A program made the position numbers and the translations under genes. From assembly GCF_900236475.1 (NCBI RefSeq), contig NZ_LT963352.1, positions 1,612,001 to 1,676,000 on the forward strand: a stretch of 64,000 nucleotides of DNA. The letters are read 5' to 3'. The notes beneath the pieces are model-generated. The model was not told the DNA's origin. It did no database searches and saw nothing but the letters and a program-made list of their open reading frames with translations. Of this stretch, positions 48,788 through 56,672 are shown in pieces (the stretch's first letter is position 1; every line of letters starts with the position of its first letter). This DNA is from Streptomyces chartreusis NRRL 3882. GTDB lineage: Bacteria; Actinomycetota; Actinomycetes; Streptomycetales; Streptomycetaceae.

Positions 48788-50074
48788 CTACTGGATGCTC
48801 CTCAGAGCGTTCTCGAGGATCGCGGCGCCTTCCTCGGCCTCCGCGACGTTGAGGGACAGCGGCGGGGCGACGCGCAGGGCGCTGGTGTTGTGGCCGCCGC
48901 CCTTGCCGATCAGCAGGCCGCCCTCGCGGGCCGCCTCCAGGACGGCCGCTGCGGCCTGCGGGTCGGCCTGGTCGGTCCCCGGCCTGGTGATCTCGATGCC
49001 GATCATCAGTCCGCGTCCGCGCACCTCCCGTACGGCCGGCACCTGCGCGGCGGCGGACCGCAGCCGCTCGATGAGCATGCCGCCGACGCGCCGGGCGTTG
49101 CCCTGGAGGTCGTGTTCCAGCAGGTAGTTGAGGTTGGCGAGGCCCGCCGCCATGGTGATCTGGGTGCCGCCGAACGTGGAGATGCTGTTGGAGTCGAGGC
49201 AGTTCATGATCTCGGAGCGGGCGACGACGCCGCCGATGGACATGCCGTTGCCGATGCCCTTGGCGAAGGTCATGATGTCCGGCGGCCCGTTCCGGCCGTG
49301 GGCCTGCCAGCCCCAGAAGTGTTCGCCGGTGCGGCCCCAGCCGGTCTGCACCTCGTCGGCGATCCACAGGACGCCGTGCTCGTTCAGCACCTCGCGGAAC
49401 GCGGCGTAGAGCCCGTCGGGCGGTGAGGTGAAGCCGCCGATGCCCTGGATGGGTTCGGCGATCAGCGCGGCCGGGGCGCGGGTGTGCCCGAGCAGGTCGA
49501 CCAGGTCGTCGACGCAGGCCGCGATGAAGTCGTCGTCGCCGAGGGAGGCGTACGGGCCGCGGGTGCGCACGCCGCCGTGGACGTACAGCGTCTGGAGCGG
49601 GGACAGCGAGGTCGGGGACCAGCCGCGGTTGCCGGTGATGCCGACGGCGCTGAAGGAGCGGCCGTGGTAGCTGTTGCGCATGGCCAGGACCGTGTTGCTG
49701 CGCCGGTAGGTGGTGGCGAGCAGGAGGGCGGTGTCGTTGGCCTCGGTCCCGGAGGTGGTGAAGAAGACGCGGGCGTCCGGGATGCCGCTCAGCTGGGCCA
49801 CGCGCTCGGCGAGTTCGACCATCGGCCGGTTGAGGTACAGGGTCGACGAGTGGATGATCCGCCCGGCCTGCTCGCTCACCGCCTTGGTCACCTCGGGCAG
49901 GGCGTGCGCGGTCATCGTGGTGAGGATGCCGCCGAAGAAGTCGAGGTACCGGTTGCCGTGGGCGTCCCAGACGTGACGGCCCTCGCCGTGGGTGATCTCG
50001 AGGGGGTCCTCGTAGTAGAGGGCGAGCCAGTCGGGGAGCACGGCCCGGTGGCGGCCCAGCAGGTCGTTGGTCAC
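48788..50074 (-). CDS. Class-III PLP aminotransferase (beta-alanine/BAIBA-type likely)
   Basis: The 428-residue protein has class-III aminotransferase features: TTSGTEANDTALLLAT near residue 104, AEPIQGIGGF near 215, WIADEVQTGWGRTGEHFWGW near 240-259 and the PLP lysine K272 in MTFAKGIGNG. In this cluster the likely substrates are beta-alanine or beta-aminoisobutyrate produced by the amidohydrolases, giving malonic or methylmalonic semialdehyde. Other omega-aminotransferase specificities fit the fold equally. The GTG start at 50074 overlaps the stop of the upstream amidohydrolase gene by four bases, showing translational coupling. Confidence 0.9.
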   Translation of the reverse strand: MTNDLLGRHRAVLPDWLALYYEDPLEITHGEGRHVWDAHGNRYLDFFGGILTTMTAHALPEVTKAVSEQAGRIIHSSTLYLNRPMVELAERVAQLSGIPDARVFFTTSGTEANDTALLLATTYRRSNTVLAMRNSYHGRSFSAVGITGNRGWSPTSLSPLQTLYVHGGVRTRGPYASLGDDDFIAACVDDLVDLLGHTRAPAALIAEPIQGIGGFTSPPDGLYAAFREVLNEHGVLWIADEVQTGWGRTGEHFWGWQAHGRNGPPDIMTFAKGIGNGMSIGGVVARSEIMNCLDSNSISTFGGTQITMAAGLANLNYLLEHDLQGNARRVGGMLIERLRSAAAQVPAVREVRGRGLMIGIEITRPGTDQADPQAAAAVLEAAREGGLLIGKGGGHNTSALRVAPPLSLNVAEAEEGAAILENALRSIQ

Positions 50075-50913
50075 GGCTGCACCAGTCCTTCGTAGGCGTC
50101 GGGGCGGCGGTCGCGGTAGAAGGCCCACGTCTGCCGCACTTCTTCGATGAGGTCGATGTCCAGGTCCCGGATCACGAGCTCCTCCTGGCTGTCACTGGCG
50201 ACGTCGCCCACGAACTGCCCGCGGGGGTCGACGAAGTAGCTCGTACCGTAGAAGTCGTTGTCGCCGTACTCCTCCTGTCCGACGCGGTTGATCGCGGCGA
50301 TGTAGTACCCGTTGGCGACGGCCGCCGCGGGCTGCTCCAGCCGCCACAGGTGGGACGACAGGCTGCGGTGGGTGGCGGAGGGGTTGTAGACGAGCTGGGC
50401 CCCGGCCAGGCCGAGTTGCCGCCAGCCCTCCGGGAAGTGGCGGTCGTAGCAGATGTAGACGCCGACCTTGCCGGCCGCCGTGTCGAAGACGGGCCAGCCG
50501 AGGTTGCCGGGCTTGAAGTAGAACTTCTCGCGGAACCCCTTGAGCTGCGGGATGTGGTGCTTGCGGTACTTGCCGAGGTAGGTGCCGTCGGCGTCGATCA
50601 CGGCCGCGGTGTTGTAGTAGAAGCCGGGCTGCTCCGCCTCGAACACCGGCGCGACGATCACCATGCCGGTCTCGCGCGCGAGGGCCCGCATGCGCCGCAC
50701 GGTCGGCCCGTCGGGGACCGGCTCGGCCCAGCGGTAGTGCTCCGGCTCCTCGACCTGACAGAAATAGGGGCTGTTGAAGACTTCCTGGAAACCGATGATC
50801 TTCGCGCCCCGGCGGGCCGCCTCGCGGGCGTGCTCCTCGTGTTTCGCCACCATGGACTCGGTGTCGCCGGTCCAGGTGGCCTGGACCAGGGCGGCACGTA
50901 CGACGTTGGCCAT
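50071..50913 (-). CDS. Beta-ureidopropionase / N-carbamoyl amidohydrolase, paralogue 2
   Basis: The 280-residue protein is the same length as paralogue 1, with the same triad positions: E44 in GFQEVFNSPYFC, K118 in KYRKHHIP and C155 in ICYDRHFPEG. The two differ along the sequence, especially around the substrate pocket (YRWAEPVPDGPTVR against YEYAEQIPEGPIVR), so they may use different carbamoyl substrates. AAGGAG lies seven bases before the ATG at 50913. Its stop overlaps the aminotransferase start. It is first in the operon with the aminotransferase and pucR, driven by a good promoter. Confidence 0.9.
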   Translation of the reverse strand: MANVVRAALVQATWTGDTESMVAKHEEHAREAARRGAKIIGFQEVFNSPYFCQVEEPEHYRWAEPVPDGPTVRRMRALARETGMVIVAPVFEAEQPGFYYNTAAVIDADGTYLGKYRKHHIPQLKGFREKFYFKPGNLGWPVFDTAAGKVGVYICYDRHFPEGWRQLGLAGAQLVYNPSATHRSLSSHLWRLEQPAAAVANGYYIAAINRVGQEEYGDNDFYGTSYFVDPRGQFVGDVASDSQEELVIRDLDIDLIEEVRQTWAFYRDRRPDAYEGLVQP

Positions 50914-50942
50914 GAGCTGCTCCTTCGACGCGACGTCTGCGC

Positions 50943-51005
50943 CTCTACGCCCGTAGAAGCGGGCCGTAGAGCCACGAACGTAAGCCTCCGGCTCGGGCTT
51001 GCCAA
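50943..51005 (-). promoter_or_regulatory. Promoter and operator of the amidohydrolase-aminotransferase-pucR operon
   Basis: On the minus strand TTGGCA (51005-51000) and TACGTT (50982-50977) are exactly 17 bases apart. The expected start near 50970 coincides with an inverted repeat, arms CTCTACG (50943-50949) and CGTAGAG (50965-50971), whose inner bases CCCG/CGGG also pair. This is a strong candidate operator at +1. Confidence 0.68.
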
Positions 51006-51083
51006 GACCATCGTCGCCAACCCGCGGTGCCGGGCGCGATTCGCACTCCTGTGGGTGAGTCGCCGGGGGCACGAGATGCCCGG

Positions 51084-53276
51084 TCAGGCAGGGAATCCGG
51101 CGACCCGGAGGGCGTGCACGAGGTCCCAGCGGCGCTCGTCCGACACCCCCCGGGCGGCCTCCAGCAGGAGCGGTACGAGGGTCTGCGGACCGGGCTCGGC
51201 GCTGCGGGCCGCCTCCTCGGGGGTGCGCGCCCTGACGTACGCGTCGAGCAGCACGCGCACCTCGCGGTCACGCCCCGCGGCGACGAGCCCGAGGACTGCC
51301 TCTCCGATCTCGCCCGGGGGCCGGGCGACGCCCTGCCGCAGGATCTGCTGCCCGTCGCCCGCGCGCCCGGCCGCGCCCAGCGCGTCGGCCGCGGCGACCA
51401 GCCGCCCGGCGGGCAGCGAGGCGGCCTCCCAGAGCAGGGTCTGCCAGTCCGCACCGAGCCCGGCCCGCTCCAGCTCGTGCGCGAGCAGCGGGAACCGGAC
51501 CGGGGCCCAGGACGCGGCCTCGGCCAGCAGAGCGTGCGCCTCGCCGCTGCGCCCCTCCTTCCGCAGCCGCGCGAGGGTCTCGACGGCCCGTGCGACGTCC
51601 CTCCGCTCCGCCCCACCGGCTCCCACGGCCCGCGACTCCGCCCGCTCCTCCCCCACGTCCTCGGCGGCCCCGGCGAACCGCGCACCACGGGGCGTACGGC
51701 GGCCGGTCGCGGGGGCGGGGTCAGGAAGCAGCGGCACAGCACCGGAGGGCGCGACGACGGGTGCGGCATCCTCCTCGACCATCCCGGCGAACCGGGCACC
51801 GCCGCGGCGGCGTTTGCGTTGCTTGGGGGCCGGGACTTCGGTAACGGCTGGGGGTTCTGGGGCGTCCAGGGTTTCCGGGGTGACTGAAGATGCAGGTGTG
51901 GCCAGGGGTTCGGGGACGACTGGGGCCGTTGCGGCAAAGGCGCCGGGCGCACCGCTGGCTGCGGCTTCCCGGGAGGCACCCCAGCCGGCCCGGCCCTCAC
52001 GCTCGCGGGCATCGGCCCGAGCCTCCCGCGAGGCGGCACGCCCCGCCGGAAACTCGGCGTCGCGGGCATCGGCCCAGCCGGCCGGAGCCCCGAAGACGCC
52101 GGACGCGCCGTCGGCCGAGGCCTGCCGCGAGCTGGCACGCCCCGCGTGAAACTCGCCGTCACCCCCATCTGCCCCGCGAACCGGAGCCCCGGAAACGCCG
52201 GAGGCACCACCACCCCCGGCTTCCCCCGAGGCACCCCAGCCGGCCCGGCCCTCACGCTCGCGGGCATCGGCCCGAGCCTCCCGCGAGGCGGCACGCCCCG
52301 CCGGGAACTCGCCGTCATGGGTGCCGGGGCGCCCTGTCGGGTCCGTCCCGGCGTCCGTATGCCGGGGGGCATCGCGGCCGGCCACGCCCGTCACGCCTGA
52401 CGCCGGGTCGTCGCGGTGCCAGGGCGTGGCAGGCGTACCGGGGTCGTACGGGCCGCCCGGGGCTGGTCGCCCACGGCCGCTGTTCGGGGACGGGCCGTCA
52501 GCCGTGTGCCCGTGGGCCCCTGCCGGGCGACCGTCCTCCGGCGCCGTCCCAGGGCTCGCCCCCCTGCCGGATCCTGCTCGCGAACCCCTGTCCGCCGCCA
52601 CGAAGCCTCTGCCGTCCGGCCTGCGGCGCCACGCGCCCGACCAGGCAGCGTCGGCCCCGACCGGGGATGCGCCGCCGCGACCGTCCGAAGCCGCGCCCGC
52701 GGCAGACCCGGGCCCGCCGTCACCCTGCCCGTCACCGTCATCCCACACCCCGTGGAACACGCCCCGCTCGCGGCGGTCCAAGTCGGCCATCCGGGCCCGG
52801 AGTTCCGCGCAGCGCGCTGTCGCGCGTTCGTGGTCGTCGTGGGCCCAGGCGAGGTCGAGGCGGAGGGCGTCGGCCTGTTCGCGGGTGGGGGCGGTGGCGA
52901 GGAGGCGGGTCAGTTCCGCCTGGCGCTCGGCGGCGTACTTCTGTTCGCGGAGCATGACGTCGAGCCGGTCCCCGAGGGCGTCACGGCCACCGGGCCGGGC
53001 ATCGTACGCGGCGAGTGCGGCGGCATGCAGGGACCGGGCGCGTTCCGTCTCCGGGCCCGCGCCTCCCGGGCCGTACTGCCCGGCCAGGTCCTGCAACAGC
53101 GCCTCGACCACGTCCCACGGCGGCATCTCACGCCCGTCGAGACAGGCCCGCATGCCCTCGGGGTCACGCTGCCAGAACACCGCGCACCAGCCCCCGGACG
53201 GGTCCAGTCGTGCCAGCAGACCGTCCAGGTAAAGCACGAACTCCCGTACGTCACTCGGGAGTCGATCCGCCGCCAT
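51084..53276 (-). CDS. Large repeat-containing hypothetical protein
   Basis: The 730-residue protein has an N-terminal helical region (residues 1-180, with AWAHDDHERATARCAELRAR and a charged coiled-coil-like stretch). A long low-complexity middle rich in Gly, Ala, Asp and Arg follows, and then a C-terminal Ala/Leu-rich helical domain (about 560-730). The middle contains two near-identical repeats, residues 322-353 and 407-438, with GEFPAGRAASREARADAR, 85 residues apart. A basic GARFAG motif occurs at two places (KQRKRRRGGARFAGM and RGARFAG). It does not match a family I know; a large actinobacterial UL36-like annotation is possible. GGGAG precedes the ATG at 53276. Confidence 0.75.
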   Translation of the reverse strand: MAADRLPSDVREFVLYLDGLLARLDPSGGWCAVFWQRDPEGMRACLDGREMPPWDVVEALLQDLAGQYGPGGAGPETERARSLHAAALAAYDARPGGRDALGDRLDVMLREQKYAAERQAELTRLLATAPTREQADALRLDLAWAHDDHERATARCAELRARMADLDRRERGVFHGVWDDGDGQGDGGPGSAAGAASDGRGGASPVGADAAWSGAWRRRPDGRGFVAADRGSRAGSGRGASPGTAPEDGRPAGAHGHTADGPSPNSGRGRPAPGGPYDPGTPATPWHRDDPASGVTGVAGRDAPRHTDAGTDPTGRPGTHDGEFPAGRAASREARADAREREGRAGWGASGEAGGGGASGVSGAPVRGADGGDGEFHAGRASSRQASADGASGVFGAPAGWADARDAEFPAGRAASREARADAREREGRAGWGASREAAASGAPGAFAATAPVVPEPLATPASSVTPETLDAPEPPAVTEVPAPKQRKRRRGGARFAGMVEEDAAPVVAPSGAVPLLPDPAPATGRRTPRGARFAGAAEDVGEERAESRAVGAGGAERRDVARAVETLARLRKEGRSGEAHALLAEAASWAPVRFPLLAHELERAGLGADWQTLLWEAASLPAGRLVAAADALGAAGRAGDGQQILRQGVARPPGEIGEAVLGLVAAGRDREVRVLLDAYVRARTPEEAARSAEPGPQTLVPLLLEAARGVSDERRWDLVHALRVAGFPA
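51963..52311. repeat. Intragenic 94-base direct repeats (255-base period)
   Basis: Bases 51963-52056 and 52218-52311 are identical at about 91 of 94 positions. They lie 255 bases apart, exactly 85 codons, so they keep frame within the repeat protein gene. A third, weaker relative lies between them. Confidence 0.8.
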
Positions 53277-53388
53277 CGCTCAACTCCCACCCGACCGGAG
53301 CACTCCGCCCAGTAGGCAACACCAGTCGTGTTACAGCCGTGCTACGGCGAGTTTTCACACGCGGCGCAGGAGCCTCAGCGCCGCGTCG

Positions 53389-53501
53389 TCAGACCGGCAC
53401 CGGTACGCACCGCACGGCCGGCTCGTCCAACGACAGCCCGAGCGTCGACCGAGCCGTTCGCCGCGTTCGCGCTCTTCGGGGGTGAGAAGGGTGCGCGCCA
53501 T
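53389..53501 (-). pseudogene. Decayed XRE-type helix-turn-helix regulator
   Basis: The remnant starts at ATG 53501 with MARTLLTPEERERGERLGRR, the beginning of a Streptomyces XRE-family regulator. It is then joined by a frameshift to a C-terminal tail reading LGLSLDEPAVRCVPVPV and a stop at 53389. The helix-turn-helix and central part, roughly 50 codons, are missing. Family members of this kind often lie beside a methionine aminopeptidase gene, and here a broken one lies divergent from it, which supports a single intact ancestor locus. The internal deletion means it can no longer bind DNA. Confidence 0.65.
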
Positions 53502-53512
53502 GCCCCCGTTCG

Positions 53513-53930
53513 CGCCAGGTCGTCGCCCGCGCCCTGACGGCCGCGCGGAAGGCCGCTGACGTGGGCGTCTCCCTGCTGGAACTGGACGAGGTGGCGCACG
53601 ACGCACTGCGCGAGGCGGGCGCGACATCGTCCACGCGATCGGCACCGTCTGCCGCGCCGCGGGCTACGGCATCCCGGACGGCTTCGGCGGCCACGGCATC
53701 GGCCGCCGGATGCCCGAGGACCCCTCGGTGCCGGGCCGTCCGGGGCGCGGGATGCGGCTGCGGCACGGATCGGCATGGCGCCGGCGATCGAACCCATGGG
53801 CATCGCGGGCGGCACGGACACCTTCCACGCGGCCCCCGACGGCCGGCCCTGAAGACGGACGACGGCTCCCGCGCGGCCCGCGCGGAGTACACGGCGGCGA
53901 TCACGAACCCGGGGCCGAGGAATCCTGACG
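53513..53930 (+). pseudogene. map: Decayed methionine aminopeptidase gene
   Basis: Reading across frames, pieces of type-I methionine aminopeptidase are visible: [20 protein letters not shown], then [17 protein letters not shown]. After a junction near 53615 come [20 protein letters not shown] and [15 protein letters not shown]. Then follow [32 protein letters not shown] and [15 protein letters not shown]. At least three frame changes occur and roughly 80-90 residues between the first two blocks, holding the main metal ligands, are missing. It cannot make an active enzyme. An intact map presumably exists elsewhere in the genome. No transposon remnants were seen in the junctions. Confidence 0.82.
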
Positions 53931-54117
53931 GCGCGCTGACGCACGCCAGGATTGCCTGGTATGCCCCGAAGGTGCCTCTCGTCCACGATCGTGCGAAGGT
54001 GTTCTACGAGCGCGCCCCAGGTGTAACGGGCTGCCACCCGGGTTACCCGACCCCGGCACGTCGACCAGCGAGGGCGTCCCCCGCCCGCGCGCCGGGGACG
54101 CCGGGAACGGAAGGCCC

Positions 54118-56655
54118 ATGAGCAGCGGCTTCACCAGCCCGGAGGGCTACGGCTCGGATCCCTTCGGAGAATTCCTCGCACGCTTCTTCGGCGGACCGCG
54201 TCCCGGTCCACGGCAGATCGACATCGGCCGGCTGCTCAGTCAGCCGGCCCGGGAGCTCGTCCGCGGCGCCGCCCAGTACGCCGCCGAGCACGGCAGCCGG
54301 GATCTCGACACGGAACACCTGCTGCGGGCGGCGCTCGCCACCGAGCCCACCCGGACCCTGCTCAGCAAGGCCGGTGCGAACCCCGACTCGCTGGCGTCGC
54401 AGATCGACGAGCGGTCGGGCCCGGCCCAGCACACCCCGGACGACGCACCGCCGCCGACCGCGCTCTCCCTCACCCCGGCCGCCAAGCGCGCCCTGCTGGA
54501 CGCGCACGACATGGCCCGGGCCCGCGGCTACGGCTACATCGGGCCGGAGCACGTGCTCAGCGCCCTGGCCTCGAACCCCGACTCGGCCGCCGGGCACATC
54601 CTCAACGCGGCCCGTTTCGCCCCCTCGGAACCCCCCGAGGCCCCGGAGGCGCCCCAGGCCGAGCGGCCGCGCCCGACGAACACGCCGACCCTCGACAAGT
54701 ACGGCCGCGACCTCACCGAGCTGGCCCGGCAGGGCCGTATCGACCCGGTGATCGGCCGGGACCAGGAGATCGAGCAGACCGTCGAGGTCCTCTCCCGCCG
54801 CGGCAAGAACAACCCGGTGCTGATCGGCGACGCGGGCGTCGGCAAGACCGCCATCGTGGAGGGGCTGGCGCAGCGCATCTCCGAGGGGGACGTGCCCGAC
54901 GTGCTGATCGGGCGCCGCGTGGTCGCCCTGGACCTGACGGGTGTGGTCGCGGGCACCCGCTACCGGGGCGACTTCGAGGAGCGGATGAACAACATCGTCG
55001 GTGAGATCCGCGCCCACTCGGACCAGTTGATCATCTTCATCGACGAGTTGCACACGGTCGTGGGCGCCGGTGCCGGCGGCGGCGACGGCGGCTCCATGGA
55101 CGCGGGCAACATCCTCAAGCCGGCCCTCGCCCGCGGCGAGCTGCACATCGTGGGCGCCACGACGCTGGAGGAGTACCGCCGGATCGAGAAGGACGCGGCG
55201 CTGGCCCGCCGCTTCCAGCCGATCATGGTGCCGGAACCGACCGCGGCCGACGCGATCGAGATTCTGCGCGGCCTCCAGGACCGCTACGAGGCCCACCACC
55301 AGGTCCGCTACACCGACGAGGCCCTGGTCGCCGCCGTGGAGCTGTCCGACCGCTACCTCACCGACCGCCGGCTGCCGGACAAGGCGATCGACCTGATCGA
55401 CCAGGCCGGTGCCCGGGTCCGGCTGCGCGCCCGCACCAAGGGCACCGACGTACGGGCCATGGAGCGGGAGCTGGAGCAGCTGACCCGGGACAAGGACCAG
55501 GCGGTCGCGGACGAGCAGTACGAGCAAGCCACCCAGTTGCGCGACCGGATCGTGGAGCTGAAGCTGCGGATCACCCAGGCCGGCGGCGAGGGCGAGATCG
55601 ACGAGGGCCAGGACCTGGTCGTCGGGGCCGAGGCGATCGCCGAGGTGGTGTCCCGGCAGACCGGCATCCCGGTCAGCAGCCTCACCCAGGAGGAGAAGGA
55701 CCGCCTGCTGCACCTGGAGGAGCATCTGCACGAGCGGGTGGTCGGCCAGGACGAGGCCGTGCGGGTCGTCTCGGACGCGGTGCTGCGCTCCCGCGCCGGA
55801 CTGGCCAGCCCCGACCGCCCGATCGGCAGCTTCCTGTTCCTCGGCCCGACCGGCGTCGGCAAGACCGAACTGGCCCGGGCGCTCGCCGAGGCCCTGTTCG
55901 GCAGCGAGGACCGCATGGTCCGCCTCGACATGAGCGAGTACCAGGAGCGGCACACGGTCAGCCGCCTGGTCGGCGCCCCGCCCGGCTACGTCGGCCACGA
56001 GGAGGCCGGCCAGCTCACCGAGGTCGTCCGCCGGCACCCGTACTCGCTGCTCCTGCTGGACGAGGTGGAGAAGGCCCACCCGGACGTCTTCAACATCCTG
56101 CTCCAGGTCCTCGACGACGGACGCCTCACCGACTCCCAGGGCCGCACGGTCGACTTCACGAACACCGTCATCGTGATGACCAGCAACCTCGGCTCCGAGG
56201 TGATCACCCGCCGCGGTGCCTCCGTGGGCTTCGCGTCAGGCGGCGCCGACGCGGACGAGGAGGCCCGGCGCGAACAGATCCTGCGCCCGCTGCGGGAGCA
56301 CTTCCGCCCCGAGTTCCTCAACCGCATCGACGAGATCGTCGTCTTCCGCCAGCTCAGCACGGAACAGCTGCGCCGGATCACCAACCTCCTGCTGGACCGC
56401 ACCAGGTCCCTGGTGCGGAGCAAGGGCATCTCGGTGACCTTCACCGACCGAGCGGTGGAGTGGCTCGCCGACCACGGCTACCAGCCGGAGTACGGCGCCC
56501 GCCCGTTGCGCCGCACGATCCAGCGCGAGGTGGACAACGAGCTGTCCCGACTGCTGCTGGACGGCCGGGTGTCGGAGGGCGGCCGGGTGACGGTGGACAC
56601 GGAGGACGGCCACCTTGCGTTCCGCACCCAGGAGACGCCACCCGCCGAGTTGTGA
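54118..56655 (+). CDS. ClpC-like AAA+ unfoldase (second Clp ATPase)
   Basis: The 845-residue protein has two AAA+ modules with Walker A at 238-245 (GDAGVGKT) and 576-583 (GPTGVGKT), and a UVR-like segment [20 protein letters not shown] near 459. This marks a ClpC-type middle region and argues against ClpB. The V703-G-F705 tripeptide resembles the IGF/LGF loop that docks ClpP. The N-terminus starts with a short Gly/Pro-rich segment ([11 protein letters not shown]) before the Clp_N repeats, and these repeats diverge from housekeeping ClpC. Its role is probably regulated proteolysis under stress. GGAAGG lies five bases before the ATG at 54118. Confidence 0.93.
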   Translation: MSSGFTSPEGYGSDPFGEFLARFFGGPRPGPRQIDIGRLLSQPARELVRGAAQYAAEHGSRDLDTEHLLRAALATEPTRTLLSKAGANPDSLASQIDERSGPAQHTPDDAPPPTALSLTPAAKRALLDAHDMARARGYGYIGPEHVLSALASNPDSAAGHILNAARFAPSEPPEAPEAPQAERPRPTNTPTLDKYGRDLTELARQGRIDPVIGRDQEIEQTVEVLSRRGKNNPVLIGDAGVGKTAIVEGLAQRISEGDVPDVLIGRRVVALDLTGVVAGTRYRGDFEERMNNIVGEIRAHSDQLIIFIDELHTVVGAGAGGGDGGSMDAGNILKPALARGELHIVGATTLEEYRRIEKDAALARRFQPIMVPEPTAADAIEILRGLQDRYEAHHQVRYTDEALVAAVELSDRYLTDRRLPDKAIDLIDQAGARVRLRARTKGTDVRAMERELEQLTRDKDQAVADEQYEQATQLRDRIVELKLRITQAGGEGEIDEGQDLVVGAEAIAEVVSRQTGIPVSSLTQEEKDRLLHLEEHLHERVVGQDEAVRVVSDAVLRSRAGLASPDRPIGSFLFLGPTGVGKTELARALAEALFGSEDRMVRLDMSEYQERHTVSRLVGAPPGYVGHEEAGQLTEVVRRHPYSLLLLDEVEKAHPDVFNILLQVLDDGRLTDSQGRTVDFTNTVIVMTSNLGSEVITRRGASVGFASGGADADEEARREQILRPLREHFRPEFLNRIDEIVVFRQLSTEQLRRITNLLLDRTRSLVRSKGISVTFTDRAVEWLADHGYQPEYGARPLRRTIQREVDNELSRLLLDGRVSEGGRVTVDTEDGHLAFRTQETPPAEL

Positions 56656-56672
56656 CCCGGCGGACGAACCCG

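Noticed and set aside
51963..52311. The intragenic repeats considered as a CRISPR-like or mobile element
   Set aside because: Copies are in frame, only two are strong, no regular short spacers exist and the sequence is coding with normal codon bias.
53389..54037. Small open frames on both strands in the map pseudogene region taken as genes
   Set aside because: They are fragments; joined across frames they match methionine aminopeptidase and an XRE regulator, so they are better described as pseudogenes.
54043..56079. A 678-codon minus-strand frame antisense to the Clp ATPase
   Set aside because: Composition is Val/Gly/Asp-rich shadow sequence without motifs, and the sense frame encodes complete AAA+ domains.
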